NCBI RefSeq assembly: GCF_001403795.1
Contig: NZ_CXSU01000011.1
Coordinates: 557,945-621,944, forward strand
Reading direction: 5' to 3'
DNA from: Jannaschia donghaensis
Lineage (GTDB): Bacteria; Pseudomonadota; Alphaproteobacteria; Rhodobacterales; Rhodobacteraceae
Length of the DNA stretch: 64,000 nt
The notes beneath the pieces are model-generated. The model did no database searches. It was not told where the DNA came from and was given only the letters and a program-made list of their open reading frames with translations. Below, piece after piece: positions 33,172 through 41,686 of the stretch. How positions within the stretch are numbered: the first letter of the stretch is position 1; each line of letters begins with the position of its first letter. A program made the position numbers and the translations under genes.

Positions 33172-36100
33172 ATGTCGCTCATCATATCCGCTGTCTTCGA
33201 CGGACCGCTCACCGGTGGGGTTCCCAAAGGGATCGAGCTCTACGTGACGCAGGACATCGCTGACCTGTCCCGCTTCGGAATCGGCGGCGCGAATAACGGG
33301 GGCGGGACCGACGGTGAGGAATTTACCTTCCCGGCCGTGTCCGCGACCGCAGGCGATTATCTCTACATCGGCAGTGAGGCGGAGAGCTTTGCGGCGTTCT
33401 TCGGTTTCGCACCCGATTACACCAGTTCGGCGGTCAACGTGAACGGCGACGACGCGATCGAGCTTTTCGAGGACGGCAGCGTGATCGACACGCTCGGCGA
33501 CCCGAATGTGGACGGAACGGATCAGCCGTGGGAGTATCTTGACGGCTGGGCCGCGCGGTTGCCTGGCTCCACCGCCGGTGCATTCGACCCGACGCAATGG
33601 CAATTCTCGGGCCCCGACGCGTTGGACGGTGAGACGACGAATGCTTCCGCTCAGACGCCGATCCCCCTGGGCACATTCACCGGTGAGCCGCCCGCGCCCC
33701 CCGTTCGCACGATCACCATCAACGAGATCGACGCGGACAACCCCAGCACCGACAGCGCGGAATTCATCGAACTGTATGATGGCGGTGCGGGGGGCACGTC
33801 TCTGGACGGGCTGACCATCGTCCTGTTCAACGGCAGCAACGAAAGCGTCTACGATACGATCTCCCTCGACGGGCAGGTCACGAATGAGGACGGTTTCTTC
33901 GTCATCGGGTCCGCCGATGTGCCAAATGTGGACCTTGCGGCGTTCACCACCAATGGACTTCAGAACGGGGCCGATGCCGTCGCCCTCTACGATGGTGCCG
34001 TGCCGGATGCGCCGACAACCGACGGTCTGGTCGATGCGATCGTCTATGGCACCGACGACGACGACGACCCTGAGTTGCTTGCTGCTCTTGGCTTGACCCA
34101 ACAGGTGAACGAGGCTGGGAACGGCGACTCCACTACAGATGCCATTGCCCGCGATCCCGATGGGACAGGCGAGTTTGTCGTACAGGCACCGACCCCCGGC
34201 GCGACCAATGTGGTCCAGCCGCCGGCGGAAATCACATTGATCAGTACGATTCAGGGCGCGATCGGCACACAGGACGGTGCGCAGATCGGCGTGGACGACC
34301 GCAGCCTCCTCGTGGATCAGGTCGTAACGATCCGCGCGATCGTGACCGCCGACTTCCAGGACAACCTTCTGGGCGCGAACGGGGACCTCAACGGCTTTTA
34401 TCTGCAAGAGGAAGTCACCGACTACGATTTCAACGACCTGACGTCTGAAGGTATTTTCATCTTCGACGGGTTCGATCCCGACGTCGACGTCAACATCGGC
34501 GACTTGGTGGAAGTCACCGGCACCGTGGCCGAATTCAACGGAGAAACGCAGATCAGCGCCGCCTTCGTGACTGTCCTCGATACCGATCAGATGGTGCCCG
34601 ATGCGGTGGAGGTCATGTTCCCGACCGCGACCGTCGCGCTGGACGACGACGGTGGATACGTCGCCAACCTCGAAGCCTATGAAGGTATGTTGGTCACCAT
34701 TCCGACCGATATGGTCGTCACCGAATTGTTCAACCTCGACCGCTTCGGCCAATACAGCGTGACCGAGGGGGAGCGTCCGACCCAGTTCACCCAGACGAAC
34801 GACCCGGATGCGGAAGGCAACGATGCCTATCTGCAGGACGTCGCTACACGAACCATCGTCCTCGACGACGGACAATCGGCGCAGAACCCCGACGAGATCC
34901 GGATCATCGACGGAAATGACGGCGTCCTCACCAGCGATGACGCGTTTCGCATGGGCGATACGATCACCGACATCACCGGCGTCGTCGCATATTCCTTCGA
35001 CGAATTCCGCATCAACGCGCCCACCGGCACATACACCGAAACCAACCCCCGGCCGGAAGAACCCGACGAGATTGGCGGCAACTTCAAGGTCGCGAGCCTG
35101 AACGTCCTGAATTATTTCACCACCATCGATGAGCCGGGCATCGCCACCGACAACGGGTCCGATCCGCGCGGGGCCGACAGCGTGCTGGAGTTCGAGCGGC
35201 AGGCCGAAAAGCTCGTGAACGCCATCGTCGAGATGGACGCCGCCGTGGTCGGCCTGATCGAGATCGAGAACGACTTCGCCGGGGATACCTTCGCGATCAA
35301 GGATCTCGTGGATCGCGTAAACACGCAGCTGGGTTCGGAGGTCTATGCCTTCGTGGATCCCGGTCAGGAATTCATCGGTGGCGACGCCATCTCCAACGGG
35401 CTGATCTATAAGCAGAACGAAGTTGCGCTGAACGGTGACCTGGCGATCCTTGAAACCTTCGAGGGCCGCAATTTCCTCGATCCGCTCGATGCCGGTCGCG
35501 ACCTGAACCGCCCCGCCATTGCGCAGACCTTCACGGACCTCGATACCGGCGAGACAATCACGGTCTCCGTCAACCACCTGAAGTCCAAGGGCTCCTTGTC
35601 CGGCCTCGACGTCGACGTGGCGCAGGGCGATGGGCAAGGCAACAACAACGCCACCCGTGCGGCCGCCGCAGATATCCTGGGGGATTGGATCAACAGCGAT
35701 CCAACGGGCCAGGGCGCGGAAAACATTCTGATCCTGGGCGATCTCAACGCCTACGCTCAGGAGGATCCGATCAGGGAATTGGAGGCCGATGGCTTCACCG
35801 ACCTTGCCGCGCAGGAACTTGGTGACGATGCCTATTCCTTCGTCTTCGACGGCCTTATCGGCACGCTGGATTATGCCTTGGCCAACGACGCGCTTGCCGA
35901 GATGTTGGTGGGTGTCACCGAATGGCACATCAATGCGGACGAGGCGGACGCCATCGATTACAACCTCGACTTCGGGCGCGATCCGGATCTTTTCGACGGG
36001 GATACGCCGGCACGCAATTCCGACCACGATCCGGTCATCGTCAGCTTCGATTTCGCCCCGGCGCTCAACCTGATCGCCGGCACGGAGGAGCGTGATTACA

Positions 36101-36627
36101 TCATCGCGACCGAAGGCAGTGACGAAATCAGGGCCGGCGGCGGCAGGGACTTCGTCCTCGCCCTCGGAGGAGACGATCTGGTCTTCGGTGACGACGGCCG
36201 CGACAGGATCATCGGCGGTGAAGGCAACGACAGCATCTTCGGCGGCGCAGGCGAAGACCGCCTGTTCGGCGGTAACGGTGATGACGAACTCGACGGCGGC
36301 AGCGGTCGCGATCGGATCTACGGTGGTGACGGTGACGACCGCATCGCCGGAGGGGGCGGGACGAAGGATATGGTCTGGGGCGGCGAAGGCGCAGACACGT
36401 TCATCTTCTCCGCCGAGATCGCAAACGACGGGTCGCGCGACAAGACGAAGATCTTCGACTTCGACGTGGATGCGGACCTTCTCGATCTGGGCGGTGCCGA
36501 GATCGCGCGCGTCAACGAGACGTCCGGCTTCACGCGCATTACTCTGGAGGGCGGTGACGAGATCACCCTGCTCGGTGTGCAGAACGCCGATGAGATCGTC
36601 TTCGTCGACGAATTGGCGTTCGTCTAA
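33172..36627 (+). CDS. ExeM/NucH-family extracellular nuclease with RTX repeats
   Basis: 1151 residues without an N-terminal signal peptide. Residues 1-170 and about 175-345 look like two lamin-tail-type domains (ITINEIDADNPSTDSAEFIE). About 355-500 is an OB-fold-like region, and about 637-961 an endonuclease/exonuclease/phosphatase domain (FKVASLNVLNYFTTI, GLIEIENDF, ILGDLNAYAQEDPI, and NSDHDPVIVSF carrying the catalytic Asp-His). Residues about 980-1065 are glycine- and aspartate-rich calcium-binding RTX nonapeptides (GGEGNDSIF, GGAGEDRLF, GGNGDDELD). The RTX tail and lack of signal peptide predict type I secretion and activity on extracellular DNA. The start at ATG 33172 matches homologues that begin at the first domain. 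Confidence 0.9.
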   Translation: MSLIISAVFDGPLTGGVPKGIELYVTQDIADLSRFGIGGANNGGGTDGEEFTFPAVSATAGDYLYIGSEAESFAAFFGFAPDYTSSAVNVNGDDAIELFEDGSVIDTLGDPNVDGTDQPWEYLDGWAARLPGSTAGAFDPTQWQFSGPDALDGETTNASAQTPIPLGTFTGEPPAPPVRTITINEIDADNPSTDSAEFIELYDGGAGGTSLDGLTIVLFNGSNESVYDTISLDGQVTNEDGFFVIGSADVPNVDLAAFTTNGLQNGADAVALYDGAVPDAPTTDGLVDAIVYGTDDDDDPELLAALGLTQQVNEAGNGDSTTDAIARDPDGTGEFVVQAPTPGATNVVQPPAEITLISTIQGAIGTQDGAQIGVDDRSLLVDQVVTIRAIVTADFQDNLLGANGDLNGFYLQEEVTDYDFNDLTSEGIFIFDGFDPDVDVNIGDLVEVTGTVAEFNGETQISAAFVTVLDTDQMVPDAVEVMFPTATVALDDDGGYVANLEAYEGMLVTIPTDMVVTELFNLDRFGQYSVTEGERPTQFTQTNDPDAEGNDAYLQDVATRTIVLDDGQSAQNPDEIRIIDGNDGVLTSDDAFRMGDTITDITGVVAYSFDEFRINAPTGTYTETNPRPEEPDEIGGNFKVASLNVLNYFTTIDEPGIATDNGSDPRGADSVLEFERQAEKLVNAIVEMDAAVVGLIEIENDFAGDTFAIKDLVDRVNTQLGSEVYAFVDPGQEFIGGDAISNGLIYKQNEVALNGDLAILETFEGRNFLDPLDAGRDLNRPAIAQTFTDLDTGETITVSVNHLKSKGSLSGLDVDVAQGDGQGNNNATRAAAADILGDWINSDPTGQGAENILILGDLNAYAQEDPIRELEADGFTDLAAQELGDDAYSFVFDGLIGTLDYALANDALAEMLVGVTEWHINADEADAIDYNLDFGRDPDLFDGDTPARNSDHDPVIVSFDFAPALNLIAGTEERDYIIATEGSDEIRAGGGRDFVLALGGDDLVFGDDGRDRIIGGEGNDSIFGGAGEDRLFGGNGDDELDGGSGRDRIYGGDGDDRIAGGGGTKDMVWGGEGADTFIFSAEIANDGSRDKTKIFDFDVDADLLDLGGAEIARVNETSGFTRITLEGGDEITLLGVQNADEIVFVDELAFV

Positions 36628-36636
36628 CTCAACGAC

Positions 36637-36668
36637 CGGATCGGGGCTGCAGGTGTGGCTCCGATCCG
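36637..36668 (+). terminator. Hairpin after the nuclease gene
   Basis: CGGATCGGGGC pairs with GGCTCCGATCCG across a loop of about nine bases, ten bases after the nuclease stop. There is no T-run, so it may be a weak or Rho-assisted terminator. Confidence 0.45.
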
Positions 36669-37257
36669 AACCATTCGATCGACCCAGGTGTTAGATCCAA
36701 AGGATGCCTCCTCTCCTTCGGCGGCGTTCGGTTTCCCGCCTCAGTGAAGGCGATATCGCCGATCCCATCATTCTGCTCGGCGGGTTTTTACCATTCTCCG
36801 ACGATCCGAAGGTGTCCTGATCGGATATGCGAGTGCCGTTGAGCAGCGCGCTCCTCCTATACTCAATCGCGCAGAATGCGGCTCAGAACCCCATTCATCC
36901 GTCTCGAAACGCTGCGACGGCCAGCGATGGTCCCCGGCCTGGGCTCGGCAGGAGTTCGCCAAACCCCCTCCCGTTTCGTCTGGCCATCGCACGACAATAT
37001 GTTATAACGTAACATGACGGTGCCGAGGGGGAGAAAGAATGCGGCAGCACACGCTCGGACGACAGCATCCCGACACGCTCGACCCGTGCCGATTGCCATT
37101 CGGTCGAAGGTCATGCCGGTCAAATCTCGACTCAGATCAACCGATGCTGACCCGCCTGCCGGGCTTTGTTCCAATCAGAAGATCGCCTTGGCGCACGATC
37201 GCTGCGCGGACTTCCATGACTTTGATTATCTTTTTCAAACCTTCCGGAGAACATGCC
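36669..37257. other. Intergenic region upstream of the zinc-type operon
   Basis: About 590 bp. It holds the Zur-like palindrome described separately. The 240 bp between that site and the DUF2796 start contains no recognised gene and may be an untranslated leader. Confidence 0.5.
36999..37015. promoter_or_regulatory. Candidate Zur-binding palindrome
   Basis: ATGTTATAACGTAACAT is an inverted repeat with ATGTTA and TAACAT arms. It resembles the TGTTATA-type boxes bound by the zinc repressor Zur in alphaproteobacteria. The genes that follow are a DUF2796 protein and transporter of the type known from zinc-regulated loci, which supports the assignment. Confidence 0.6.
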
Positions 37258-37854
37258 ATGAAACCGACGATCCCCCTCCTTCTCGCCATCGCCGCTGGCC
37301 CTGCGTTTGCGCAGGAGACACGACAGATGGACGCGCATGAGCACGGCGTCGGAAGTTTGAATATCGCCGTGGACGGCAGCACGTTGGCGATGGAGTTTCA
37401 TGCTCCGGGTGCGGATATCGTGGGCTTTGAATACGTCGCCGAAACGGATGCCGACCGCGCGTCCGTCGAGGAGGCGGTCGTGACGCTTGGGCAGCCACTC
37501 GACCTCTTCGTCGTGCCAACCGCCGCCGGGTGCACCGTTACGCAAGCCGCAGCTGAGCTGGAGGTCGAAGGCGCACACGACGATGAAGAGATGCACGGGG
37601 AAGACGACCACGGTCACGCGGAGGAAGGCCATTCCGACGAAGACGACGACGCGGCCGCTTCGCATACCGAGTTCCACGCCGAGTATCAGCTGGACTGCAC
37701 CGATCCTTCGGCCCTGACCGAGATGACCTTCCCCTATTTCGAGACGTTCGAAAACGCGCGCGAACTCGAGGTGCAGATCGTGACAGGCAGCGGTGCACAG
37801 GCCTTCGAGGTGATGCGGGATACGCCGTCGCTCGACCTATCCGGCCTGTTCTGA
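37258..37854 (+). CDS. DUF2796 (ZrgA-like) periplasmic metal-associated protein
   Basis: 198 residues from ATG 37258 after CCGGAGA. The signal peptide MKPTIPLLLAIAAGPAFAQ is followed by AHEHGVGSLNIAVDGSTLAM, typical of DUF2796. Residues about 105-136 are extremely rich in His, Asp and Glu (runs such as MHGEDDHGHAEEGH and EDDDAA), a likely zinc-binding loop. The C-terminal half (YQLDCTDPSALTEM, FPYFETFENARELEV) completes the domain. The gene is three bases from the ABC ATPase gene. In Vibrio a similar protein (ZrgA) belongs to a second zinc uptake system, so zinc capture in the periplasm is the likely role here. Confidence 0.85.
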   Translation: MKPTIPLLLAIAAGPAFAQETRQMDAHEHGVGSLNIAVDGSTLAMEFHAPGADIVGFEYVAETDADRASVEEAVVTLGQPLDLFVVPTAAGCTVTQAAAELEVEGAHDDEEMHGEDDHGHAEEGHSDEDDDAAASHTEFHAEYQLDCTDPSALTEMTFPYFETFENARELEVQIVTGSGAQAFEVMRDTPSLDLSGLF

Positions 37855-37856
37855 CC

Positions 37857-38555
37857 TTGGACCCGGTGCCGATCCTGACGTTGAAAGACGTCCGTTTTCG
37901 CTGGCCGGGGCGGCGGGGGTTCTCTCTCTCCATCCCGGGCTTCGATATGGCGGCGGGGGAAACCATATTGCTTTTGGGCGAAAGCGGGTCTGGGAAATCC
38001 ACTCTGCTCTCGCTCGTCTGCGGCACCATCGCCGCCGATGCCGGGATGGTTCGCGTGGCGGGCACCGATCTTGCCACGCTGTCCGGGCGGCACCGGGACC
38101 GTCTACGCGCCGAACGGATCGGCGTCATCTTCCAGCAGTTCAATCTGCTGCCCTTCGGGACGGTGGCCGACAATATCTTGCTGCCGCTTCGCTTCGCCCC
38201 GGACCGGAAGAGACGGGCCACGGATGCGCGCGATACTGCAGGGTCGCTCTGCCGGGCCCTGGGGTTGCCCGACGGCGTCATGGCCGCGAAGGCCGCCACT
38301 CTCAGCGTCGGTCAGCAGCAGCGGGTCGCCGTCGCCCGCGCGTTGATCGGGCAACCCCCGTTGATCGTCGCGGATGAGCCGACCTCCGCGCTGGACGCCG
38401 GAAGCCAGGCCGCATTCCTCGATCTGATGTTCGCTCAGGTCGCCGCCGCCGGAACATCCCTGCTGATGGTCAGCCACGATCCCCGTCTGGGCGAGCGGTT
38501 CGACCGCGTCGTCCGGATCGAGGACATAGCCACCGTCGAAAGGCCTGCCGTATGA
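37857..38555 (+). CDS. LolD/MacB-type ABC transporter ATP-binding protein (zinc-type locus)
   Basis: 232 residues if started at TTG 37857; GTG 37866 is an alternative. Walker A is GESGSGKST (residues 41-49), Q-loop IFQQFNLLPFGTV, signature LSVGQQQRVAVARAL (LSVGQ instead of LSGGQ), Walker B LIVADEPTSALD and switch VSHD. It belongs to the MacB/LolD group that works with FtsX-like permeases, and the next gene, which overlaps by ATGA, encodes one. It powers that permease at the inner membrane. Confidence 0.9.
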   Translation: MDPVPILTLKDVRFRWPGRRGFSLSIPGFDMAAGETILLLGESGSGKSTLLSLVCGTIAADAGMVRVAGTDLATLSGRHRDRLRAERIGVIFQQFNLLPFGTVADNILLPLRFAPDRKRRATDARDTAGSLCRALGLPDGVMAAKAATLSVGQQQRVAVARALIGQPPLIVADEPTSALDAGSQAAFLDLMFAQVAAAGTSLLMVSHDPRLGERFDRVVRIEDIATVERPAV

Positions 38556-39802
38556 TCCTGCGCCTTGCCATTGCGTCGCTGGGTGCCCGTGCCCTGACGG
38601 TCGCCATGACGATCCTGGCCATCGCGCTGTCCGTCGCGCTGTTCCTTGGGGTGGAGAAGGTGCGCACCGGTGCCAAGGCCAGCTTTGCCGACACGATCTC
38701 GGGGACGGATCTGATCGTCGGCGCGCGCTCGGGCTCGGTGCAGCTGCTGCTCTATTCCGTTTTCCGCATTGGGAACGCCACGAACAATGTGACTTGGGAC
38801 AGCTATCTGGACATCGCGTCCCAGCCGCAGGTCGATTGGATCGTGCCCATTTCGCTGGGCGACAGCCACCGGCAGTTCCGCGTCATGGGCACCACGACGG
38901 CGTTCTTCGACCGCTACCGGTACCGGCAGGACCGCGCGCTGCAGATGTCCGATGGCGTCGTCATGGACGATCTGTTCGACACGGTCATCGGCGCGGATGT
39001 CGCCGCGACGCTGGGCTATGCCGTGGGCGATCCGATCGTTGTGGCGCATGGGCTGGCGTCGTTCACCGAACACGCCGATCAGCCGTTCCGCATTTCCGGC
39101 ATCCTGGCGAAAACCGGCACGCCCGTGGATCGCACCGTCGTCGTCAGTCTTGAGGCGATCGAGGCGATCCACGTCGACTGGCAGGGCGGCGCTCAGATAC
39201 CTGGTCGCGCGACCCCGCCCGACACAATCCGCGCGATGGATCTGCAACCGTCCGCCATTACGGCGGCGCTTATCGGTGTGCAAAGTCCGCTCCAGACCTT
39301 CGCGCTGCAACGCGCAATCAACGAATACCCCGAGGAGCCGCTGTTGGCAGTCCTGCCCGGCGTCGCCCTGCAGGAGTTGTGGGCGATCGTCGGGATCGCG
39401 GAAACGGCGTTGCTTGGCGTGTCGGCGATGGTGGTGGTCACGGCGTTGATCGGGATGATGGCGACGATTTTTTCCAGCCTGAACGAACGCCGCCGTGAGA
39501 TGGCGATCTTCCGCGCGATGGGCGCGCGCCCCGCGACGATCCTTGGCCTGCTCGTGTTGGAAGCGATGCTGATGGCGGCCATCGGTGCCACGCTCGGGAT
39601 GGCGTTGCTCTATATCGGCCTGCTGATCCTGCAACCCGTCCTGGACGGCGCTTTCGGCCTCTGGCTGCCGATCGAAGCCCCGACCATGCGTGAAGTCTGG
39701 ACCATGGTGGGGGTCGTGGGCGCGGGTGCGCTCGTCAGTCTCGTGCCCGCGATCCGGGCCTACAGACTTTCCCTGGCCGATGGTATGACGGTCAAGACCT
39801 GA
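38552..39802 (+). CDS. FtsX/MacB-like ABC transporter permease (zinc-type locus)
   Basis: 416 residues. One helix near residues 10-30 (LTVAMTILAIALSVALFLG), a large periplasmic domain (about 35-255), then three C-terminal helices (VSAMVVVTALIGMMATIF, LLVLEAMLMAAIGATLGMA, GVVGAGALVSLVPAIRAY). This four-helix layout is that of MacB/LolC-type mechanotransmission ABC proteins rather than a channel. It is coupled to the ATPase gene upstream and followed 11 bp later by the first DUF3299 gene. Together they probably move or mobilise a metal-binding protein or lipoprotein; the exact cargo is not known. Confidence 0.87.
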   Translation: MILRLAIASLGARALTVAMTILAIALSVALFLGVEKVRTGAKASFADTISGTDLIVGARSGSVQLLLYSVFRIGNATNNVTWDSYLDIASQPQVDWIVPISLGDSHRQFRVMGTTTAFFDRYRYRQDRALQMSDGVVMDDLFDTVIGADVAATLGYAVGDPIVVAHGLASFTEHADQPFRISGILAKTGTPVDRTVVVSLEAIEAIHVDWQGGAQIPGRATPPDTIRAMDLQPSAITAALIGVQSPLQTFALQRAINEYPEEPLLAVLPGVALQELWAIVGIAETALLGVSAMVVVTALIGMMATIFSSLNERRREMAIFRAMGARPATILGLLVLEAMLMAAIGATLGMALLYIGLLILQPVLDGAFGLWLPIEAPTMREVWTMVGVVGAGALVSLVPAIRAYRLSLADGMTVKT

Positions 39803-39813
39803 GGAGATATGTC

Positions 39814-40314
39814 ATGATCCACTCTCGCCGCTCCGTCCTCGCCCTGGGGACTGCCGTCCTGATCTTTCCGGCCACCGCCCGCGCGGCCGTCCGGGAGATC
39901 GGGTGGGAAGACCTAATCCCGCCCGGCGTGCCCTATTCCGAGATCATCGGCGAAGGGGATCTGGACGAGGTGAACGACACCTGGAACCCGATCTTCGACG
40001 AAAATGCGACCAAGCTGAACGAAACACTGGACGGCACTTTGATCCGGATGCCCGGCTTCGTCATTCCGCTGGAGTTGAATGCCGAAGGCGTGACCGAATT
40101 CATGCTCGTCCCCTACGTCGGGGCCTGTCTGCACATGCCGCCGCCGCCCGCGAACCAACTTGTCGTCGTGACGACCGAAACGCCGTGGCCGGACGATGCG
40201 CTCTGGGATCCGGTCTGGGTGACAGGCACCCTGCGCATGGAGCTTCAATCGACCGAACTGGCCCAGACGGGCTATGCGCTGCGTGCGACGGACATGGAGA
40301 AATACATATGGTGA
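39814..40314 (+). CDS. DUF3299 exported protein, first copy
   Basis: 166 residues. The N-terminus MIHSRRSVLALGTAVLIFPA has a twin arginine and a hydrophobic core ending at ARAA, so export by Tat or Sec is predicted. The DUF3299 domain includes MPGFVIPLELNAEGVTEFML, VPYVGACLHMPPPPANQLVV and YALRATDMEKY. The Cys-x-His around GACLHMPPPP could bind metal. Its 3' end overlaps the start of the second DUF3299 gene. It is encoded with the DUF2796 protein and ABC pair and probably acts with them in the periplasm. Confidence 0.85.
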   Translation: MIHSRRSVLALGTAVLIFPATARAAVREIGWEDLIPPGVPYSEIIGEGDLDEVNDTWNPIFDENATKLNETLDGTLIRMPGFVIPLELNAEGVTEFMLVPYVGACLHMPPPPANQLVVVTTETPWPDDALWDPVWVTGTLRMELQSTELAQTGYALRATDMEKYIW

Positions 40315-40817
40315 CGACGACCGTCCGGCGCCGAAGTCTCCTGACTGGGATGGCCGCTTGCGTGCTGGTCCCCGGCATCGTGCGGGCGGAAACCGTCGTC
40401 GACCTCACTTGGGCCGACCTGTTGCCCGAAGGCGAATTCGCTTTGCCACCGGAACTTCAGGACCTGATCGACCACGACGGGCCGAGCTTACAAAGCCGGC
40501 AACCCGTCTCCGGCGATACGCGCCCGGATTGGAACGGGCAGGTCGTCCGTCTTCCCGGCTTCATCGTGCCGATCGACTACAGCGGCACCGGCGTGACCGC
40601 CTTCATCCTGGTGCCCTATGTCGGGGCTTGCGTTCACGTGCCGCCACCACCGGCGAACCAGCTCGTCCTCGTGACGACGGAGCGCCCCTACGAGTCCAGC
40701 GGCCTGTTCGAAGCCGTTCATGTGACCGGGATGTTCGGAACGGCCTCGACCTCGACCGCGCTGGCCGATATCGGCTACGCCTTGTCCGCCGACGAAATCC
40801 GGCCCTATCGAAGCTGA
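40308..40817 (+). CDS. DUF3299 exported protein, second copy
   Basis: 169 residues from ATG 40308, overlapping the previous gene by seven bases. The twin-arginine-like N-terminus TVRRRSLLTGMAACVLVP ends at VRAE. The domain repeats the pattern of the first copy (LPGFIVPIDYSGTGVTAFIL, VPYVGACVHVPPPPANQLVL, IGYALSADEIRPY), so this is a tandem duplication that has diverged. Last gene of the zinc-type operon; it converges on the GntR-type gene. Confidence 0.85.
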   Translation: MVTTTVRRRSLLTGMAACVLVPGIVRAETVVDLTWADLLPEGEFALPPELQDLIDHDGPSLQSRQPVSGDTRPDWNGQVVRLPGFIVPIDYSGTGVTAFILVPYVGACVHVPPPPANQLVLVTTERPYESSGLFEAVHVTGMFGTASTSTALADIGYALSADEIRPYRS

Positions 40818-40875
40818 CGGTTCAGGACACGCCGTCATCGGTTCGGAAGCTGCGCTGCAACATCGAAACGCGGAA

Positions 40876-40906
40876 TTCGGCATCGGCGTCTCGATATCAT
40901 GCCGAA
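40876..40906. terminator. Hairpin between convergent genes
   Basis: TTCGGCAT (40876-40883) pairs with ATGCCGAA (40899-40906) across a 15-base loop. It lies between the second DUF3299 gene and the GntR-type gene, overlapping the stop codon of the latter. No T-run on either strand. Confidence 0.4.
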
Positions 40907-41550
40907 GCGGCGGCCTGACCAAACTTTCGCTCGAACAGAACGCGATAGGCGTCGGCCGATGCCGGCAAGTGGGCTCTGACGGCGCGGACCAGGTCATCGA
41001 CCGACGTGCCCCGCAGGGCCCTGATGATTTCGAAATGCTGCTCGACGACCGTCGCCATGTGATCGCCGTCCTCATATTTGATGACCCGTATGGGTTGCGC
41101 GATACGGGCATGGGACCGGATCAGATCAATCAGCGTCTCGTTCTCGCAGCATGAGAACTGGATTTCGTGAAATTCCTGGTTGAGCCAGAAGACAGCGCGG
41201 AAGTCCTTCTCCGCCACGGCCGCCCGATGCTGCTCGGCGATGTCTTCCAGCCGGGTCGCGATCGCGGGCGGACAAGGCAGGGGTGTACGCTCGGCGGCAG
41301 CCGTTTCCAGTACGATCCGCACATCGTAAAGGGAGTCGACCTGCTCCGGCGTGAAGTCCACAACCTCGACGCCGCGGTTCGGTTTGCGCACCAAAAGGCC
41401 GCGTTTTTCCAGCAGGGCGAAGGCGTTGCGGACTGAATGTCGCTTGGCATCGTGCCGCTCCATCACCCGGTCCTCAACAAGCCGGCTTCCGGGCGCGTAT
41501 CTTCCGAAAATGATGTCGTTTTCCAACTCGACGACAAGGCTGTCCTGCAT
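40897..41550 (-). CDS. GntR-family (FCD domain) transcriptional regulator
   Basis: 217 residues from ATG 41550, preceded by GGAGAGGG; the longer frame to 41610 lacks such a site. The winged-helix part includes GRYAPGSRLVEDRVMERHD and HSVRNAFALLEKRGLLVRK. The FCD effector domain follows (VDSLYDVRIVLETAAAERTP, FWLNQEFHEIQF, HARIAQPIRV). FCD proteins usually respond to carboxylic acids or sugar acids. It is divergent from the transporter-enzyme operon that begins at 41687, with an inverted repeat in the intergenic region, so it is its probable repressor. Confidence 0.9.
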   Translation of the reverse strand: MQDSLVVELENDIIFGRYAPGSRLVEDRVMERHDAKRHSVRNAFALLEKRGLLVRKPNRGVEVVDFTPEQVDSLYDVRIVLETAAAERTPLPCPPAIATRLEDIAEQHRAAVAEKDFRAVFWLNQEFHEIQFSCCENETLIDLIRSHARIAQPIRVIKYEDGDHMATVVEQHFEIIRALRGTSVDDLVRAVRAHLPASADAYRVLFERKFGQAAASA

Positions 41551-41619
41551 GAACCCTCTCCGACCTAAGGTTGCTTTCAGACGGTAGCATGCGGCATCGA
41601 AGCGAACCACTCAAGATTA

Positions 41620-41637
41620 TCAATAATAATATTGACG
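41620..41637. promoter_or_regulatory. Candidate GntR operator and -35 of the transporter operon
   Basis: TCAATAATAATATTGA (41620-41635) is an inverted repeat with six-base arms, located between the divergent gntR-type and binding-protein genes. It overlaps TTGACG (41632-41637), a good -35 hexamer for the rightward operon. Confidence 0.5.
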
Positions 41638-41686
41638 AGATTTTCCAAAGCGGGTTAGCGTTCCGACAGACATTTGGGAGGACGTC

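Noticed and set aside
33067..36027. A 986-codon open frame on the minus strand opposite the nuclease gene
   Set aside because: It is antisense to the ExeM/NucH coding sequence, is valine/histidine/arginine-rich without domain resemblance, and arises from codon bias in GC-rich DNA.
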